Source: Takakia lepidozioides (taxonomy: Eukaryota > Streptophyta > Takakiopsida > Takakiales > Takakiaceae). From it: a stretch of DNA of 64,000 bases. The notes beneath the pieces are model-generated. The model worked only from the letters and a program-made list of their open reading frames with translations. It had not been told where the DNA came from and did not search any database. Location: NCBI GenBank assembly GCA_030704615.1, contig CM060732.1, positions 35,261,053 to 35,325,052 of the forward strand, in the 5' to 3' direction. Position 1 is the first letter of the stretch. The number at the start of each line of letters is the position of its first letter. The translations under genes and the position numbers were made by a program. Shown piece by piece: positions 20,988-32,464 of the stretch.

Positions 20988-21060
20988 CAGGGATGCCTCG
21001 GCGTGAGCCTGGTCACGTGAGCACGTGAGCGCGTGAGCGCGACTGCGCTCACGCCACGTC
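20988..21060 (+). repeat. Left terminal inverted repeat of the inner MULE
   Basis: Starts CAGGGATGCC right after the TCAACCAAC duplication, then GGCGTGAGC, CACGTGAGC and GCTCACGCCACGTCAC; inverted partner of 32276-32347. Confidence 0.8.
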
Positions 21061-21179
21061 ACCTTGCGCAAATGCCACATCACGGGTCTCAGTCCACGTC
21101 ATCACACGTGGAGGCCGAGTCACCACGCACCCAGAAAGAAGTGGAGTGTATTCCCGCGGATTGGCACCCTTTACCGCGG

Positions 21180-21560
21180 AAACAAGCTGGACGACATAAT
21201 AAAAGGCATTGAATAAATGATGGATGAATGTACAGTTGGATGATAAACAGATGGATGAGTTTGAAAAATCTATGTAGATGGATGAATGACGGATGGATAA
21301 GAGTAAAATGGATGAATGTATAATGGATGTTGAGCAATGACAAAAATTCATGACAGGAAGATGCATGACCAAATCTTTTGACGAATGCACAAAGTATATG
21401 AAATGAGTGTGGAAGGTTTGTGGGGTGGATTAAAGAGTACAGAGGATGAATGTACAATGGATGTTGTACAAAGGAAGCTTTCATGAATGGAGCACGCATG
21501 AATACAGTGTAGATGAATGCACAATGGATATGAGAAGAGTCAGGAAGGTTTGTGAGATGG
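21180..21560. repeat. Subterminal GGATGAATG-type repeats of the inner MULE
   Basis: Short words GATGGATGAATG, GGATGAATGTACAATGGATG and close variants recur about ten times between the left inverted repeat and the end of the ParB-methyltransferase gene. Subterminal repeats are often transposase-binding zones; that role is inferred. Confidence 0.65.
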
Positions 21561-21690
21561 ATTCATACATATAGCAATTTAAACGAAAGTTGATTCTGTG
21601 ATTATTATTTGTTCTAAAGGAACAACTACGGTAGAGTAAGGGGATTCAACGTTTCCAGATAATATGAAAATGAATATTAAAAGAATACGT

Positions 21691-24600
21691 TCAGTCTGAC
21701 TCAGAGTCAGTACAATGTATCCCCTCTTCCTCTGCATCTAAGTCTAAGTATTTTAGAACACCGGATCCACGCTGGATACACCTACGGCTGGCCACTAAAA
21801 AGTCAGGGGATAGGGACTCGGACGCGTGAAGTGCCATTGCTTCGGCATAAACAGGGAGCAGAAAATTGGAAAGGGGGCTGTCGAAAACAGACTCGCCAGA
21901 AATGACTGTATCTCCTGAAGATCCACCGCTGGCTTTCCTGAAAGACAGCCTGAAAAAGTTATTACTGTAACTTTGATGTTATCGAGAAATTGAGTATGAC
22001 TCCCAAAGAGGGTTTAGCACTTACTCACATGAAAAGTCGTTGTCGACCTGCTTATCTTCGGGATCGTCATCATTTCGAATATGAATACGATCAGTCTGTG
22101 TGCCTGAAGTGGAGCCAGACAAAAGGGGGAGGAGCACTGTGTTGTAGAGGTCAGAATCACCCTCCATACCAAAAAGGCTTCTTCCGCCTGCCTTGCATGC
22201 GTGGTAAGTTGCTCCTGCACCAGACAGGAGAACATAAGCAGTTTGGAGGAGGGGATTTAAGCAGATGAAACTGTTGAAAGGAAACCAATTCGGAAGGGAG
22301 AAAACGAACCTGTGGACACAGAAAGATCGACCACCCGTGCAGAGCGGTGGCTGCATGACTCCAGCAGTATTTGCATGAATGCTGGTGACTTTTCCTTTGC
22401 ACCTCTCCAGGGAGTGCCATCTGGTCTCTTCAGAGTCTGACTGGACTGCATGAAGTTGTACAAAATGTCATCGACATGGGGCTCATAGGGGGGGTTGACG
22501 AAACAACCCTGGTCAGAAATCTCAAAGCTGCGGATGGAGGATGGTGTCTTTGATGTGCGAATCCTCCGCAGGCAGATCGCCTCGAACATCCTCGTCTGCC
22601 AAAGATAGCAGGTTAGTGTGGTAAACACAATCTAAAGTGGAAGTGTGTACATCGGCTATTCAGAACTCTGACACCAAAAAACCATGAATCGTTGATGATC
22701 GGTGTCGATCATAAAACATTCTACTAGAGTGGAGCTGCAGAGAAAATTGAAACTCATGATCAAAGCATAAGCAGAAGGCAGACGGCATACCAGCTGACCA
22801 GGGAAACCCCCTTTCACAAGGTAGAGGCTGTTCACACAATTCCATGTGCGCAAAACTTCAAACCCTGAAGACTTGAGGTATGATGCCAATGCCCGACGAC
22901 TATCATTGTCACATGACTGAAAAAGCAGAAGTGTCCCTGCATCAGAGAGGAAATTGTTACAGAACCCGAATACCCAACTCCAGTAGTTGTCCTCGAATTT
23001 GTTCCACCCTGGCGTCTTGCCCTTTGGAAGAACTTCTGGCACAGCCTGGCCATCCGGGATGTCGAGAATGACAATGTCGGCCGCATAAGTTTTCTGCACA
23101 CCGCACACGAAGGTGGGACCTGTGCTCACCTGCAACAGACATGTTTTTTATAAGAACGATGGCAAGAATGTTTTCAAAGAACGAGACTGAAATACTGCCA
23201 ACGAAACATTCAGAGAAAAAGGAAAGAAAGTGGAATTCTCACCAGATTGAGGAATGAGATTATATTGTCCCAGGTAGGGGATGGCACCCCAGTGTATCCT
23301 CTCTTTCGACTCTGCATCATCGAAAGCCAACCCTCATTAACAATTTTCATCTCTCCTGCTGAATCAGAACGGGAAGGGTGTGGCTTGGCATCGAACACGC
23401 ACTGAAGAGTGCGGGTATATCTTCCAGCACTAAAGTCCTGCCCACTCTCCATCTCCTTTTCATTCTCCTTCCCCTTGTCCTTTTCCTTCTCTTTGGACTT
23501 GTCTTTGTCCTTTGGCTTTGCTGGTGAGATGGCTATGACATCAACAGCCTTGTCTTTTGGTTTGCGGCCCGCCTTCTTTCCCTTCTGCGGCGTTCCCTGA
23601 GCATCAGGCTCCTTGGCAGCCAAGGTTGCTATGTTTCGTTGATACTCTTCGTCAGTCAAAGGCGCCAGCATCTCAGCGTTATTGTTCAAGTATTTCATAT
23701 GCTGTTCTTGAAAGGTCGTGTGCTCAGGTGGGCAGTCAAGGTACCACCCACAGTCTCTGAAGTGAGAAGGACTCCAGTCCTTCAATATCCCTGCAGTATA
23801 CATGGTTGGATCGTTTGCAGGGTCCGACCACATGTCAAGATAGTCGGGAATTCCGCTCAGGTGATTTCCTTCCATAAGCACATATTTCGTGTACCTGAAA
23901 AAAGGAGATGAATCCCAACCCACAAAAGCGCTCAGTGAGTAAGATGCAAGTAGAACAGAAAGAATAAAACATGGATTGAAATGGCTCTGACAACTGCTCC
24001 AAGGACCTTTCAGGACCACACTACTGCTCCAGATATGAATGTCGTCAACGCCATTCAGAACATTCCATTCCATGACACTGTAAATACATCCTAATCCAGG
24101 TGAATGCAAATATGCGATTAGAAATGACACAGACATAGAAGTGAATGTCGTCAACGACATTCAAGAATGAAGCCAAATTATTACTGAAATGAAGCAAAAT
24201 CACAGGATGGAAATAAAAAAATTGAGTAAGGAACCATCCAGGAAAACTCAATGCACATTCATAACGAACCTATCACTGAGGACCTCACAACATCACTGTA
24301 TGTGAATGGCGTCAACGCCATTCACAAAAATACAAAAAAGAAACCAATTACTTAGCTCCCCAATCCATGAAAATTGAATTTGTCGTTTTTTAATAATACA
24401 GACACAGCTGTGAATGTCGTCAACGACATTCACTTTGGATTTCTTAAAACAGAGCTTATGAAGCCTCCATATTCATCGCAAGAGGAAAAAACAATGCAGA
24501 ACAACTGAATGTCTGCATTGACATTCAGCAAAATGAAGTGATCAACCCTCATTGTATCCTCTATGGACATTACAAAAATTTAAATAACCTTGAGGACCAC

Positions 24601-27326
24601 ACAACAACTCCGTATGTGAATGTCGTCAACGCCATTCAAGGACATTATCAATTCTAATCAGGGACAATATAATTGCACCCTTAGATCCTAACCAGGTGAA
24701 TTCATATACTCGCTTAAGAATGACTCAGACAAAGAAGTGAATGTCGTCAACGACATTCAATCTGGATCTAAGATTGCAATCCATATGAAGCCACAATTTT
24801 TCCCAAAAAAACAGTAGAGTTTCAAGTATGACATTTCACCTGTACACAACTCGCATCATGGCCCACTCTCCTCCAACCTGACTGTCAAAGTCGTTGGACC
24901 GTAAAATGTTACCATCTTTGGAGAACTCCCGGAAAAAACAGTATCTCCAGGTGAGACCTCTCCACTTCCTTATGTATGCCTCCAATGACATTTGGGGAGG
25001 GGAAACAATCGCAATGTTCAGGTCCTTCAAAGTCTGATCCAGCACAATGACGGCGCGCTTTTCGAGCTGCAAATAGAATATTTGTCAGAATTGCAAAAAA
25101 GAAACACATCACATACTTGAAGATAAGAAACAGCATGTTCGAATACACACCTGACTCCAAAATGTAGCCTTGTGGAGCCAGTTATCAAACACCAAATCAC
25201 TGATTCCTTCCACCTTTGTGCCAGGCTGTATGGTGCTCTTTGGGAACTGATTCAAGTCCTTTACTGTTTGATCTGAGTTCCATATCTCCAGCCACCTTAT
25301 TTTTGTTTGTGGGTCGACCATCGATATGGCCAGCCGGTGCAATTTCTCCTGCTGCATCTCCGGATGCACATGCTTGTCATAGTGTGTTTTGATCTGCTGA
25401 AGGAACTCAGGACCAAGTCCAGGATCTACTATTCTAAGCTGCTTTCCGAAGGCTGACATCAATTTGGTTCTTCGCATCTCAAACTCCTTCTTTATTGCAG
25501 CTTCCACACCCTTTGATGTCCTTAGTTCCTCTGGTGTAGTGCGGTAATATTCGGATTTTCCCTTCTCAGCTGCCTCTGCCAGTTCTTGCTGCATTCATTC
25601 AAGTAGTGATTAGCTCCGAAGGGACTCTAAACATGTATTCGAAAAGTAAACAGAGTACAGACTCGGGCTTACCGCATACATGTACTCCAGAAACGCCTCT
25701 CGTGTCAAAGAATACCAAGTGCCTGCAGCTCTTCCTGTTTCGCACTTCTTGATGATATTGGGTGGTAGTACTGTCCGAAAATCATCCAGCTTCATCAGAC
25801 CAATCCTCTGAATTCGGAATAGTGTGTGAACCAAGCTTGTTGTCACATGCGATTTCTCTGTCGATCTGCAAAAACATTGAAAACATTGCATTCCTTAACA
25901 CTGTTTTTTGAGGATCAACAAGACACTACAGAGGGAATCAAATCTCCTGGATGACTTACTTGTTCACGTCGTGCATAGCTGTAAGAAGCCTAGCGATGTC
26001 GTTTCCTGGATCCAAAACCATTGCCTCCACAGCAACATGCTTGTCTTTGTCTTTCGAATGGTGTTTCTGAATGTATCCCATCCATGCCAGCAATCGGTGG
26101 TTGCCGTCCCAGACGTAGAACATGTGGTTGCAAAATTGCTGGGTGTTCTTTCCCATCATGAGGCCCAGCTCGAACTCCTCATTGGCATCTTTCCAGCACT
26201 CATCCCAGTTATCACTGATCTCTGGAGAAACTAATGTGCTTTTCCCATTTATATCCGTCAGTGACACATAAAAAACTTGTGCACCAAGTCTATATCCATG
26301 CACAAAATCACTCTCCAATTTTGTTATGTCATGGGAAAGAGGTGGACGCACAACAGGCATTGATATCATCCGGCACAGAGGTATGTCCAGACGCCCTCCA
26401 GATACGAGCATGTCCCTTATAACCTCCTGAGAGTTTACCTTCTGGAATGACATGAGTTCTTTCACCTTGTCAAGGTAGTGCACTTCGGATTCATCTGCTT
26501 CATCTGTATTCTCTGAGCTTTTTGCGGACTCGTCCCCATCTCCAGATCCTTTCCCCTCTGATCCTGTAGGCTTCGACCTCACAGTTTTCTGCACGATGCC
26601 ATTCAGTTCTGACTAAGTCATTTGCAAATAGTGAATGGCGGTAACGACCATCACTCTGTATCAAGGAAACTCACCATGAATGGTGTGAAAGAATTCAGCA
26701 CAATCTACACAAGAAAGCCGAGACTGCCGTATTCAAAACAAAGCGAGAGCGATAGCGAACGGCGTTAACGACAATCACAAAAGATAACGACCTGCCGGAT
26801 CGGTGTTGTGTAATGACATACATGTGCAACTGATTGGCGGCAACGACATTCAGTGTAGTTTAGGGCGGATAGTAAGTGCAGACTCTCTCTTCAAACACAT
26901 AGGTACATAAATCTCATGAGCAGAATCGAATGGCGTTAACGACGCTCGCGATTCAGTAGTTCCTGCTAAAGAATGGAAGAGGAAGGACTCCTTGAAAGGC
27001 AATCACATAGACTATATGATAAAACTTACTGGCACCTTCTTAGGTTTTGAACTTTGATCCCCTTCTGCAGCTTTCCTCTTCCCTCTCACATCTGCTGGAG
27101 TTTCTGTCTGCGCAAGGGTTTCTTGACCTTCTTCAGGTTCGGCGTTCCGCGTGCTTCCACCTTCTTCAGTGTCCCTGCGATTCATCTCTGCCTCCACAGG
27201 CTGGCGCACTCTTATCGCCGGCTGTGTCGCAGCCGCTGCCTCAGTCTCCGTCTGCTCTTGTGAATCAGTCTCCGCGTTCACCTGCTGCCTTGGCCCTGTG
27301 TTCTCCAACAAACGACGCCTCGTCAT
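21691..27326 (-). CDS. ParB-like / N6-N4 DNA methyltransferase-like fusion protein of the inner MULE
   Basis: Ten exons, 27326-27030, 26588-25960, 25865-25673, 25588-25151, 25066-24840, 23894-23243, 23129-22791, 22595-22310, 22214-22025 and 21937-21691, join in phase; 3498 bases give 1165 residues. The N-terminus is charged and low-complexity. Around residue 258 VWDGNHRLLAWMGY matches the ParB/Srx-like fold motif. Near 700-780 lies a Lys-rich stretch with an AT-hook-like GRKPKDK. The C-terminal third has the beta-class methyltransferase order: ADIVILDIPDG (motif IV position, D835), GTLLLFQSC, KSPAFMQILLESC (motif X-like), then VVDLSVSTGATYHACKAGGR and GMEGD (motif I-II, from 1012). Canonical DPPY is DIPD and one motif I glycine is missing, so catalysis may be lost; an NPPY at 959-962 is an alternative motif IV. 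Two introns hold palindrome clusters. It diverges from the transposase gene. Confidence 0.85.
24036..24759. repeat. Seven interspersed 22-bp palindromes (cluster 1, intron 5)
   Basis: Copies start at 24036, 24142, 24303, 24411, 24506, 24617 and 24738, spaced 95-161 bases by unrelated sequence. The core is GAATGTCGTCAACGACATTC: two 9-10 base arms around a central CA. Those at 24142, 24411 and 24738 are perfect. The one at 24303 has GGCGT/ACGCC compensating changes on both arms, extending to 12-base arms. 24036 and 24617 have one arm mismatch. 24506 keeps the outer arms but has another centre. All lie in one intron of the ParB-methyltransferase gene. Confidence 0.93.
26632..26948. repeat. Four degenerate palindromes of the same family (cluster 2, intron 1)
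   Basis: At 26632, 26756, 26831 and 26927, for example GAATGGCGTTAACGACGCTC. Outer arm bases have drifted but the core CG-N-N-AACGA is kept in all four. They lie in the first intron of the ParB-methyltransferase gene, 75-124 bases apart. Confidence 0.8.
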
Positions 27327-28181
27327 TTTCTCTCTTGCTCTGCGTCTCTCTCTAAGGGAAGTAAAATAAAGAGACTTTCTTCTCTTTCGTATTCTAGAAG
27401 GAACCCTCTCCAGCTTGACTACCACTCTCCCTCTAAGCGCGAAAAGTAGAAAAACGCAGTGACTCCCGATTTCTTGCGGGATTGCCTGTGTTCTTGCTTG
27501 TCTCTAGAAGCATCGGATTCCCTCCCGCGTGACCGTTACACATAGTCGTTTCGATATTAATGCACATGCCAGCAATTGGTGTACAGCTGTTCGTATTCAG
27601 TTATGGATGTCTGACGTGTGCCGCCCAAAACAAAACGGCGTGTTCTAAATTATAACTGGTTCAATATTTAAAAAGAACAGCGAATCCCAGAAATTGATGC
27701 GCAGTCTTAAACAAATAAATATAAATGAACGAGAGTTTGATGACAAATTTTGGAATATCATACACGGTCATCCTTGTTATCCAAACCCCACATTCGTTGC
27801 ACATTTGGAACTTTCCAGGTGCGCATGATCATTGGTAGTAGTATATAGATACATTTACTTAATCTGCAATCCCATTCTCGGATCCTGTGGCATGCTTCCA
27901 GGAAGTCGGCTTTGTTATTGGGTTTATTGATGAGGTTCTGATTAACGGTTTAACAGTTGCCGACACTGCCCCTATGGATTCTCTGACCACTGGGCCCACA
28001 AGAAAAGTAATTAAAATGGACGGCTGCATATCTGGAATGAATAACAGAATATGCACAGTCGTTATCTGAGCTTCCTCCGCCATATGCTCTGCTCATTCTT
28101 CAACTGTGTTCTGGAGACAGCAGTAAACCGATTTACACTAGATCTGCGATAGCAAGGTACAAACATACTCGAGGAAGGAAG
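27327..28181. promoter_or_regulatory. Shared divergent promoter region of the inner MULE
   Basis: The 855 bases between the ATG of the ParB-methyltransferase gene (-) and the ATG of the transposase (+) must hold both promoters and 5' UTRs. I see no palindrome copies here and cannot place TATA boxes with confidence. Confidence 0.6.
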
Positions 28182-31100
28182 ATGGCTTCCTCTGAAGCGG
28201 AGTTCTTCTCAGACGACAAACCAGTGCCGTTCTCCCAGGAAGTCCTTGACAATGGATTTGCAATTGTTCTGGAACATGTCTTGGCTACCCGTTTTCAGCT
28301 GCAGAATGGCTCCATCTTTTTGGAGAAAGAGGTTTACGATCTGAAAGGGAAGTTGGTGAAATATTCTTTCCAAAACCGTGATGAGACGGCTCATATCAGC
28401 CAGTGGAGAGTGCGTCCTGGTCGATACAGAGTACTTGGAGAGCCTCGGCGAAAGTCCCTTGGGTCATATGTGACGCCCGGGACTGCTGCTTCGGTCGTTG
28501 AAGACAAGAGGGAGGTGGTGGTGAAAAAAGAACAGACTTCCTCCACTCCAATCGTTGAGCTTTCGGATTCTTCCGATGATGACATAAGTGAAATTCCAAA
28601 TCCAGTCCTTCCTACTGTGGTTGCAGAAGCTGATGAAGAAGAGATTTGTAGTGTCATTCCAAAATTGCGGGCGATGGGAGGAATGGCTGGATTCAAAAGC
28701 GAGTTGCGGGGAATTGATTGGGAATCTTTGAAGCAGGTGCCTGTGAAGTTCTTGCCGGAGACTTTTGATGGCGATATCCTATTCGAGCTGCCTCCTCCTC
28801 CGCGAGTTGGAGGTGTAACAATCATGATGCATGGAATGGACAAGAAACACGACGGGCACCCGTGGTGCAGAACAAAAACATCCAATATTCAGAATGATGA
28901 CAAGCTTGTTTTCAGGAGGACAGTTTGCAATGGACACCTTAGGTGTGATAATTTGAATTGCAGACACTTTCTTCAGTCTGGAGTTCATAATCAAAGCGAA
29001 TGGGAGGGTCTGGCGGAGAATCCATTTCAGCCTGGGACTGCCCCTCCACCGGCAAACACTTTCGTCTGCAAATTCTGCAAACTTGTGCCATCCTGCTTGG
29101 CGCTCTGCGGAGCAAGAATGTACTATGTTGTCCACCGTTTGAATACAATGACGAGAGCTTGTGTGCATTTTGGATTCCATAACCATCCTGTCTCGAAGGG
29201 GGATTACAGGGAGAGTGTTGAGACAGTATCGAGGTTGATCAAACAGGAGTTCGGGAGAAACCCATCCGCAACAACATCTGCAATTGCTCTTGGCGCAAGC
29301 AAGTCCTTCTTGGAAAGCCATATTTTGAGTGAAGGAGATTCTGTGGGGACTAAACTTGACGGTGCAGCATTGGACCTGGTCATGGATCATTTCTCCACTT
29401 TAAGTTCACCTAACATTCGGCATCAGATCAATGCATTGAGAATGGGCTCTGGGATCAGAGGCTACATAGACAATATTTTGGAATTGAAACGACTGAGCAA
29501 GTACGATTACATCCAGGACAATGTATTCCCAGGTCAAGGTGCCATCAAAGTTTTTCTTTTCAAAATGTCGACTGTTGGGGAGGGCAGTGGGGTTAGCCTC
29601 GTGAAGCGGATGCAGAAGACTGGGGACTTGCAGAACTGTTTTCTTATGTTTGATCATGTGAAACGAGTGAAGGATTGGACGACAATGGCTTGTCATGTCT
29701 ACGATCCAGTGTACCAACGAGTTATGACAATTGCAGTTTGTGACATGCAATCCGAGGATACGGAATCCCAGAAGCTCATGTGGAATTCCCTGATACGTGT
29801 CATGGGCTGCCATGGGCTGCCATCTCCAAATTTCGCAGGTTTCATGGCGGATAGTGCTCAAGCAAATTTCAATGCTATTCGTATTGTCTTCGGATCGGGC
29901 GACCCAAAAGTGCCTATGCCAGGAAGAGAGCGTACATGTCTATTCCATTGGACACAATCTCTGGAAAAACATACAAAGTCGGACATCAAACCAGAGATGC
30001 AGACTCAGCACCGTAAATTGTGCAAAGAGTACAAAGATGCTAGAACAATGAAGGAGGCGGACACTTTGTTCCAGACAATTCGTGCCTGGTGGTTCTCTTC
30101 TGGAGCTGCATCACTTGAGAGTATGAGAGCATTGGAAGATTGGCTGGCGTTTTGGCACTTCCGGTATAGACAGTGGGGAGCAGCCATGACAATGGTACGA
30201 GGCTTCTATTTCATGCTTTATTCATACATTTGCTTTCCATATTTTTGACTCATTGCTTTCTTTATGTTGTTTCCTGTGCACTATTCTGAAGTGTGGTTAT
30301 CCTCTTTGCAGAACATGTCCATTGAGGAAATGGCAGACATGCCATCTTGCAATTTGGCAGAAACTGTGCACAATGCATGGTTGCAGCAGTCTGGGAAAAG
30401 AGGTCGGGATTTGTATGTGGCAACAACAGATGATTTGATACGTGCCTTGCAACAACAAACCCGATACCGTGATTTCTTACGAGGTGGGGTTGGTGGCAAG
30501 GGTCCGGACAAATCAGAGTTGATGTTGCGTGCTGCAAACAGATCTGGGGATCCAATCAAGATAGCACGGGCGGTGAGCATGTATGCCCAGGGAACGCCAC
30601 TTGTTTCTAGAGTTCCACATCTTGAAGGGGAGGAGAGATTCGGCTCCTGTAAGAGGAAATTGAACACTCCACCTGGTTCGGATTCAGATTCCCACAGGGC
30701 AGACCGTGATAACTTCTCGAAGCCTCGTGTTCCCCTGCATGACAGCTCCGTGTCCGGTACCTCCATTGTGGAGGAACCTCCAACACGACGGCAAGCTCCA
30801 GCATCAAACCGTGCCACTGAAATGGTGCAGGAGAGAAACAACCCCCTTGATGTGCTTGAGTCCGCATGCCCCGACCACGTTTGGCACATAGAACGCACAA
30901 GTGTCGGGTCTCGTGTGAAATGTACAGCGATCAGGGCAACTAATTTCGAGAAGTGCACTTCATCTATATCCAGAGGTGGTGCCCGAACTCCTGCTCCGAC
31001 TTTCACGGGCTTGATGCGTCCATACGGTCAACCAGAAGCCAAGAACCACAAGTTCTGGTTCTGCGCAGATGATTGTGCCAGATGTGTGCATGGAACTGTG

Positions 31101-31697
31101 CGTCCTTCCGTAGTGATGAAGCCATCTCCTCCAACCGTTTGGCCCGTGAAGGTGGGAACACATCTCAGCTTTCAGGAGATTGAAATGCTGGAGGAGGCAG
31201 GTTTTTCCCTTGCGAGACAACCCCAACTCCATGCATGTGCTACTATTCCTGCGTCCTCCCGGGTCCCCCCGGCAAATCCTGACTTGTGGCCAACCAAACG
31301 AGATGGAAAGCTCGTTCGGCGTTTCCCTCCAACCGCTGAACACTTTGGCAAAGTGGAGTCCGCAAGAATGCTCCAAGCTCGTGTCGGAAGCACCACGGAA
31401 GTACCCGATCCAGGATATGGTCGGGTATTCACAATCATCACTTCCACATCTGCTGTTCATGACAGGACCTACGACATCACGGTTTCCAATTTCCCCAATT
31501 GCACATGTCCTGATTTTGTGAATATGCTATCAACCAGTTTGGGCAAGAGAGGTAAATTCATACCCTGCAAACATTTGTATTTCATATTTTTGAGGAGGAT
31601 GGTTTGCGATCCCAAACGTGACAACTTCATTCACCAGGCCACTATGAGTTTCAACGAGGTCGATACTCTTTTGCAGCGGGATACAACACATGGGTAG
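28182..31697 (+). CDS. MULE transposase with SWIM zinc finger
   Basis: Two exons, 28182-30194 and 30312-31697 (ATG|GTACGA donor, TTTGCAG acceptor), join in phase 0 to 1132 residues. The N-terminus is acidic. Residues about 225-336 hold a Cys/His-rich DNA-binding region ending CVHFGFHNHP, as in the WRKY-GCM1 type fingers of MULE transposases. The DDE core shows CFLMFDHVKRV (D491), FMADSAQANFNAIR (D557) and CLFHW (C586, H589); the third acidic residue lies near 645-655 (LESMRALEDW). From 1068 CTCPDF and later CKHLYFIF form the CxC...CxH SWIM finger typical of MuDR/FAR1 relatives. It would cut at the inverted repeats and make 9-bp target duplications, which this element shows. The frame is open throughout, so the gene looks functional. 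Confidence 0.9.
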
Positions 31698-32139
31698 CAT
31701 GAACTATGTAATGTGGTATGTGGATGACCATGATTTGAAATGTGTAATTCACATCAATTCGTCGGCTGTGCAATGATATGGCCTCCAACTATACGGAGTG
31801 AGGTCTGAGTGACAACTTTTAGGTAGTGCACATTTGTCATTGCACCTTTCGAAGTCTACATGTCTTGCTGTCGCTATGCACTACAATCATCTTTTGAAGA
31901 TGATCATAACTCTCATTGTTATTTGAGGAGGGAAGAAGTCTTCTCGTGGCAGCCTTTATGGCGCACACTTTGTGAGGATATTTTGTCGTCTTCGTAATTG
32001 TAAAAGTGAAACAAACATTTGTAATTGCACAATGTTGGATGCTGCAATTGTAGGCCTCAACGCTCGTCTTGATTCTATTTAGGCAAGATTCCCTGCATTA
32101 ATTCCACGGTCATAGGACCATCCACGGTTATAGGCGGCG
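31698..32139. other. Transposase 3' flank in the inner MULE
   Basis: Probable 3' UTR and spacer; no coding signal, no palindromes. Confidence 0.5.
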
Positions 32140-32295
32140 CATGTTAATGCTGACGTGGCAGTTGACGGACAGTGCCACGTCATCATTTACCGCCACATCA
32201 GCATGCTGACATGACGCTCACGCCACGTCAGCATGTGTGCAGGCTCACGCCACGTCAGCTGGCGTGAGCGTACGCTCACGCCACGTCACTCCTGC
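32140..32295. repeat. GCCACGTCA box cluster next to the right end of the inner MULE
   Basis: GCCACGTCA or its complement occurs about six times (with GCCACATCA variants), interleaved with GCTCACGCC and GGCGTGAGC. Fewer copies sit at 21050-21115 in the left end. The ACGT core is the type of site bound by plant bZIP factors; binding is inferred. Confidence 0.7.
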
Positions 32296-32347
32296 GTGAG
32301 CGTACGCTCGCGCGCTCACGTGCAACGCTCACGCCATTGCGTCGTTG
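32276..32347 (-). repeat. Right terminal inverted repeat of the inner MULE
   Basis: Read inward it begins CAACGACGCA, then GGCGTGAGC and CACGTGAGCGCG. Followed by the second TCAACCAAC at 32348-32356. Confidence 0.8.
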
Positions 32348-32464
32348 TCAACCAACTAACTTGCAGAATTCAACATGAAAATTTAGGGCCGATTCTGATA
32401 GAGGGAAAAACAGGGTGAAATGTGTTGAAAAAGGTGTCTTTATTAGCAGACCATTTTCTCGTTA

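Larger units (their letters stand above)
20988..32347. mobile_element. Inner, apparently intact MULE (11,360 bp) with transposase and ParB-methyltransferase genes
   Basis: Bordered by a perfect 9-bp direct repeat, TCAACCAAC, at 20979-20987 and 32348-32356. The outermost 21 bases are an inverted pair of equal length (15 of 21 match) ending in GGCGTGAGC, followed by more inverted similarity rich in CACGTGAGCGCG and CTCACGCCACGTCA. Inside are just two long genes, divergently transcribed and both open: the transposase (28182-31697, +) and the ParB/methyltransferase-like protein (27326-21691, -). The 9-bp duplication and the WRKY/GCM-like zinc finger, DDE and SWIM layout of the transposase place it among Mutator-like elements. 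The intact frames and perfect target duplication suggest it is much younger than the element it sits in. Confidence 0.9.

Noticed and set aside
24036-24759. CRISPR array
   Set aside because: The repeats are spaced, but they are palindromes in an intron of a eukaryotic gene, with variable spacers, sequence variants, and no cas genes nearby.
28391-28885. 164-codon - strand open frame
   Set aside because: Antisense shadow of the transposase first exon.
30281-31006. 241-codon - strand open frame
   Set aside because: Antisense shadow of the transposase second exon, whose own frame has clear SWIM and MULE features.
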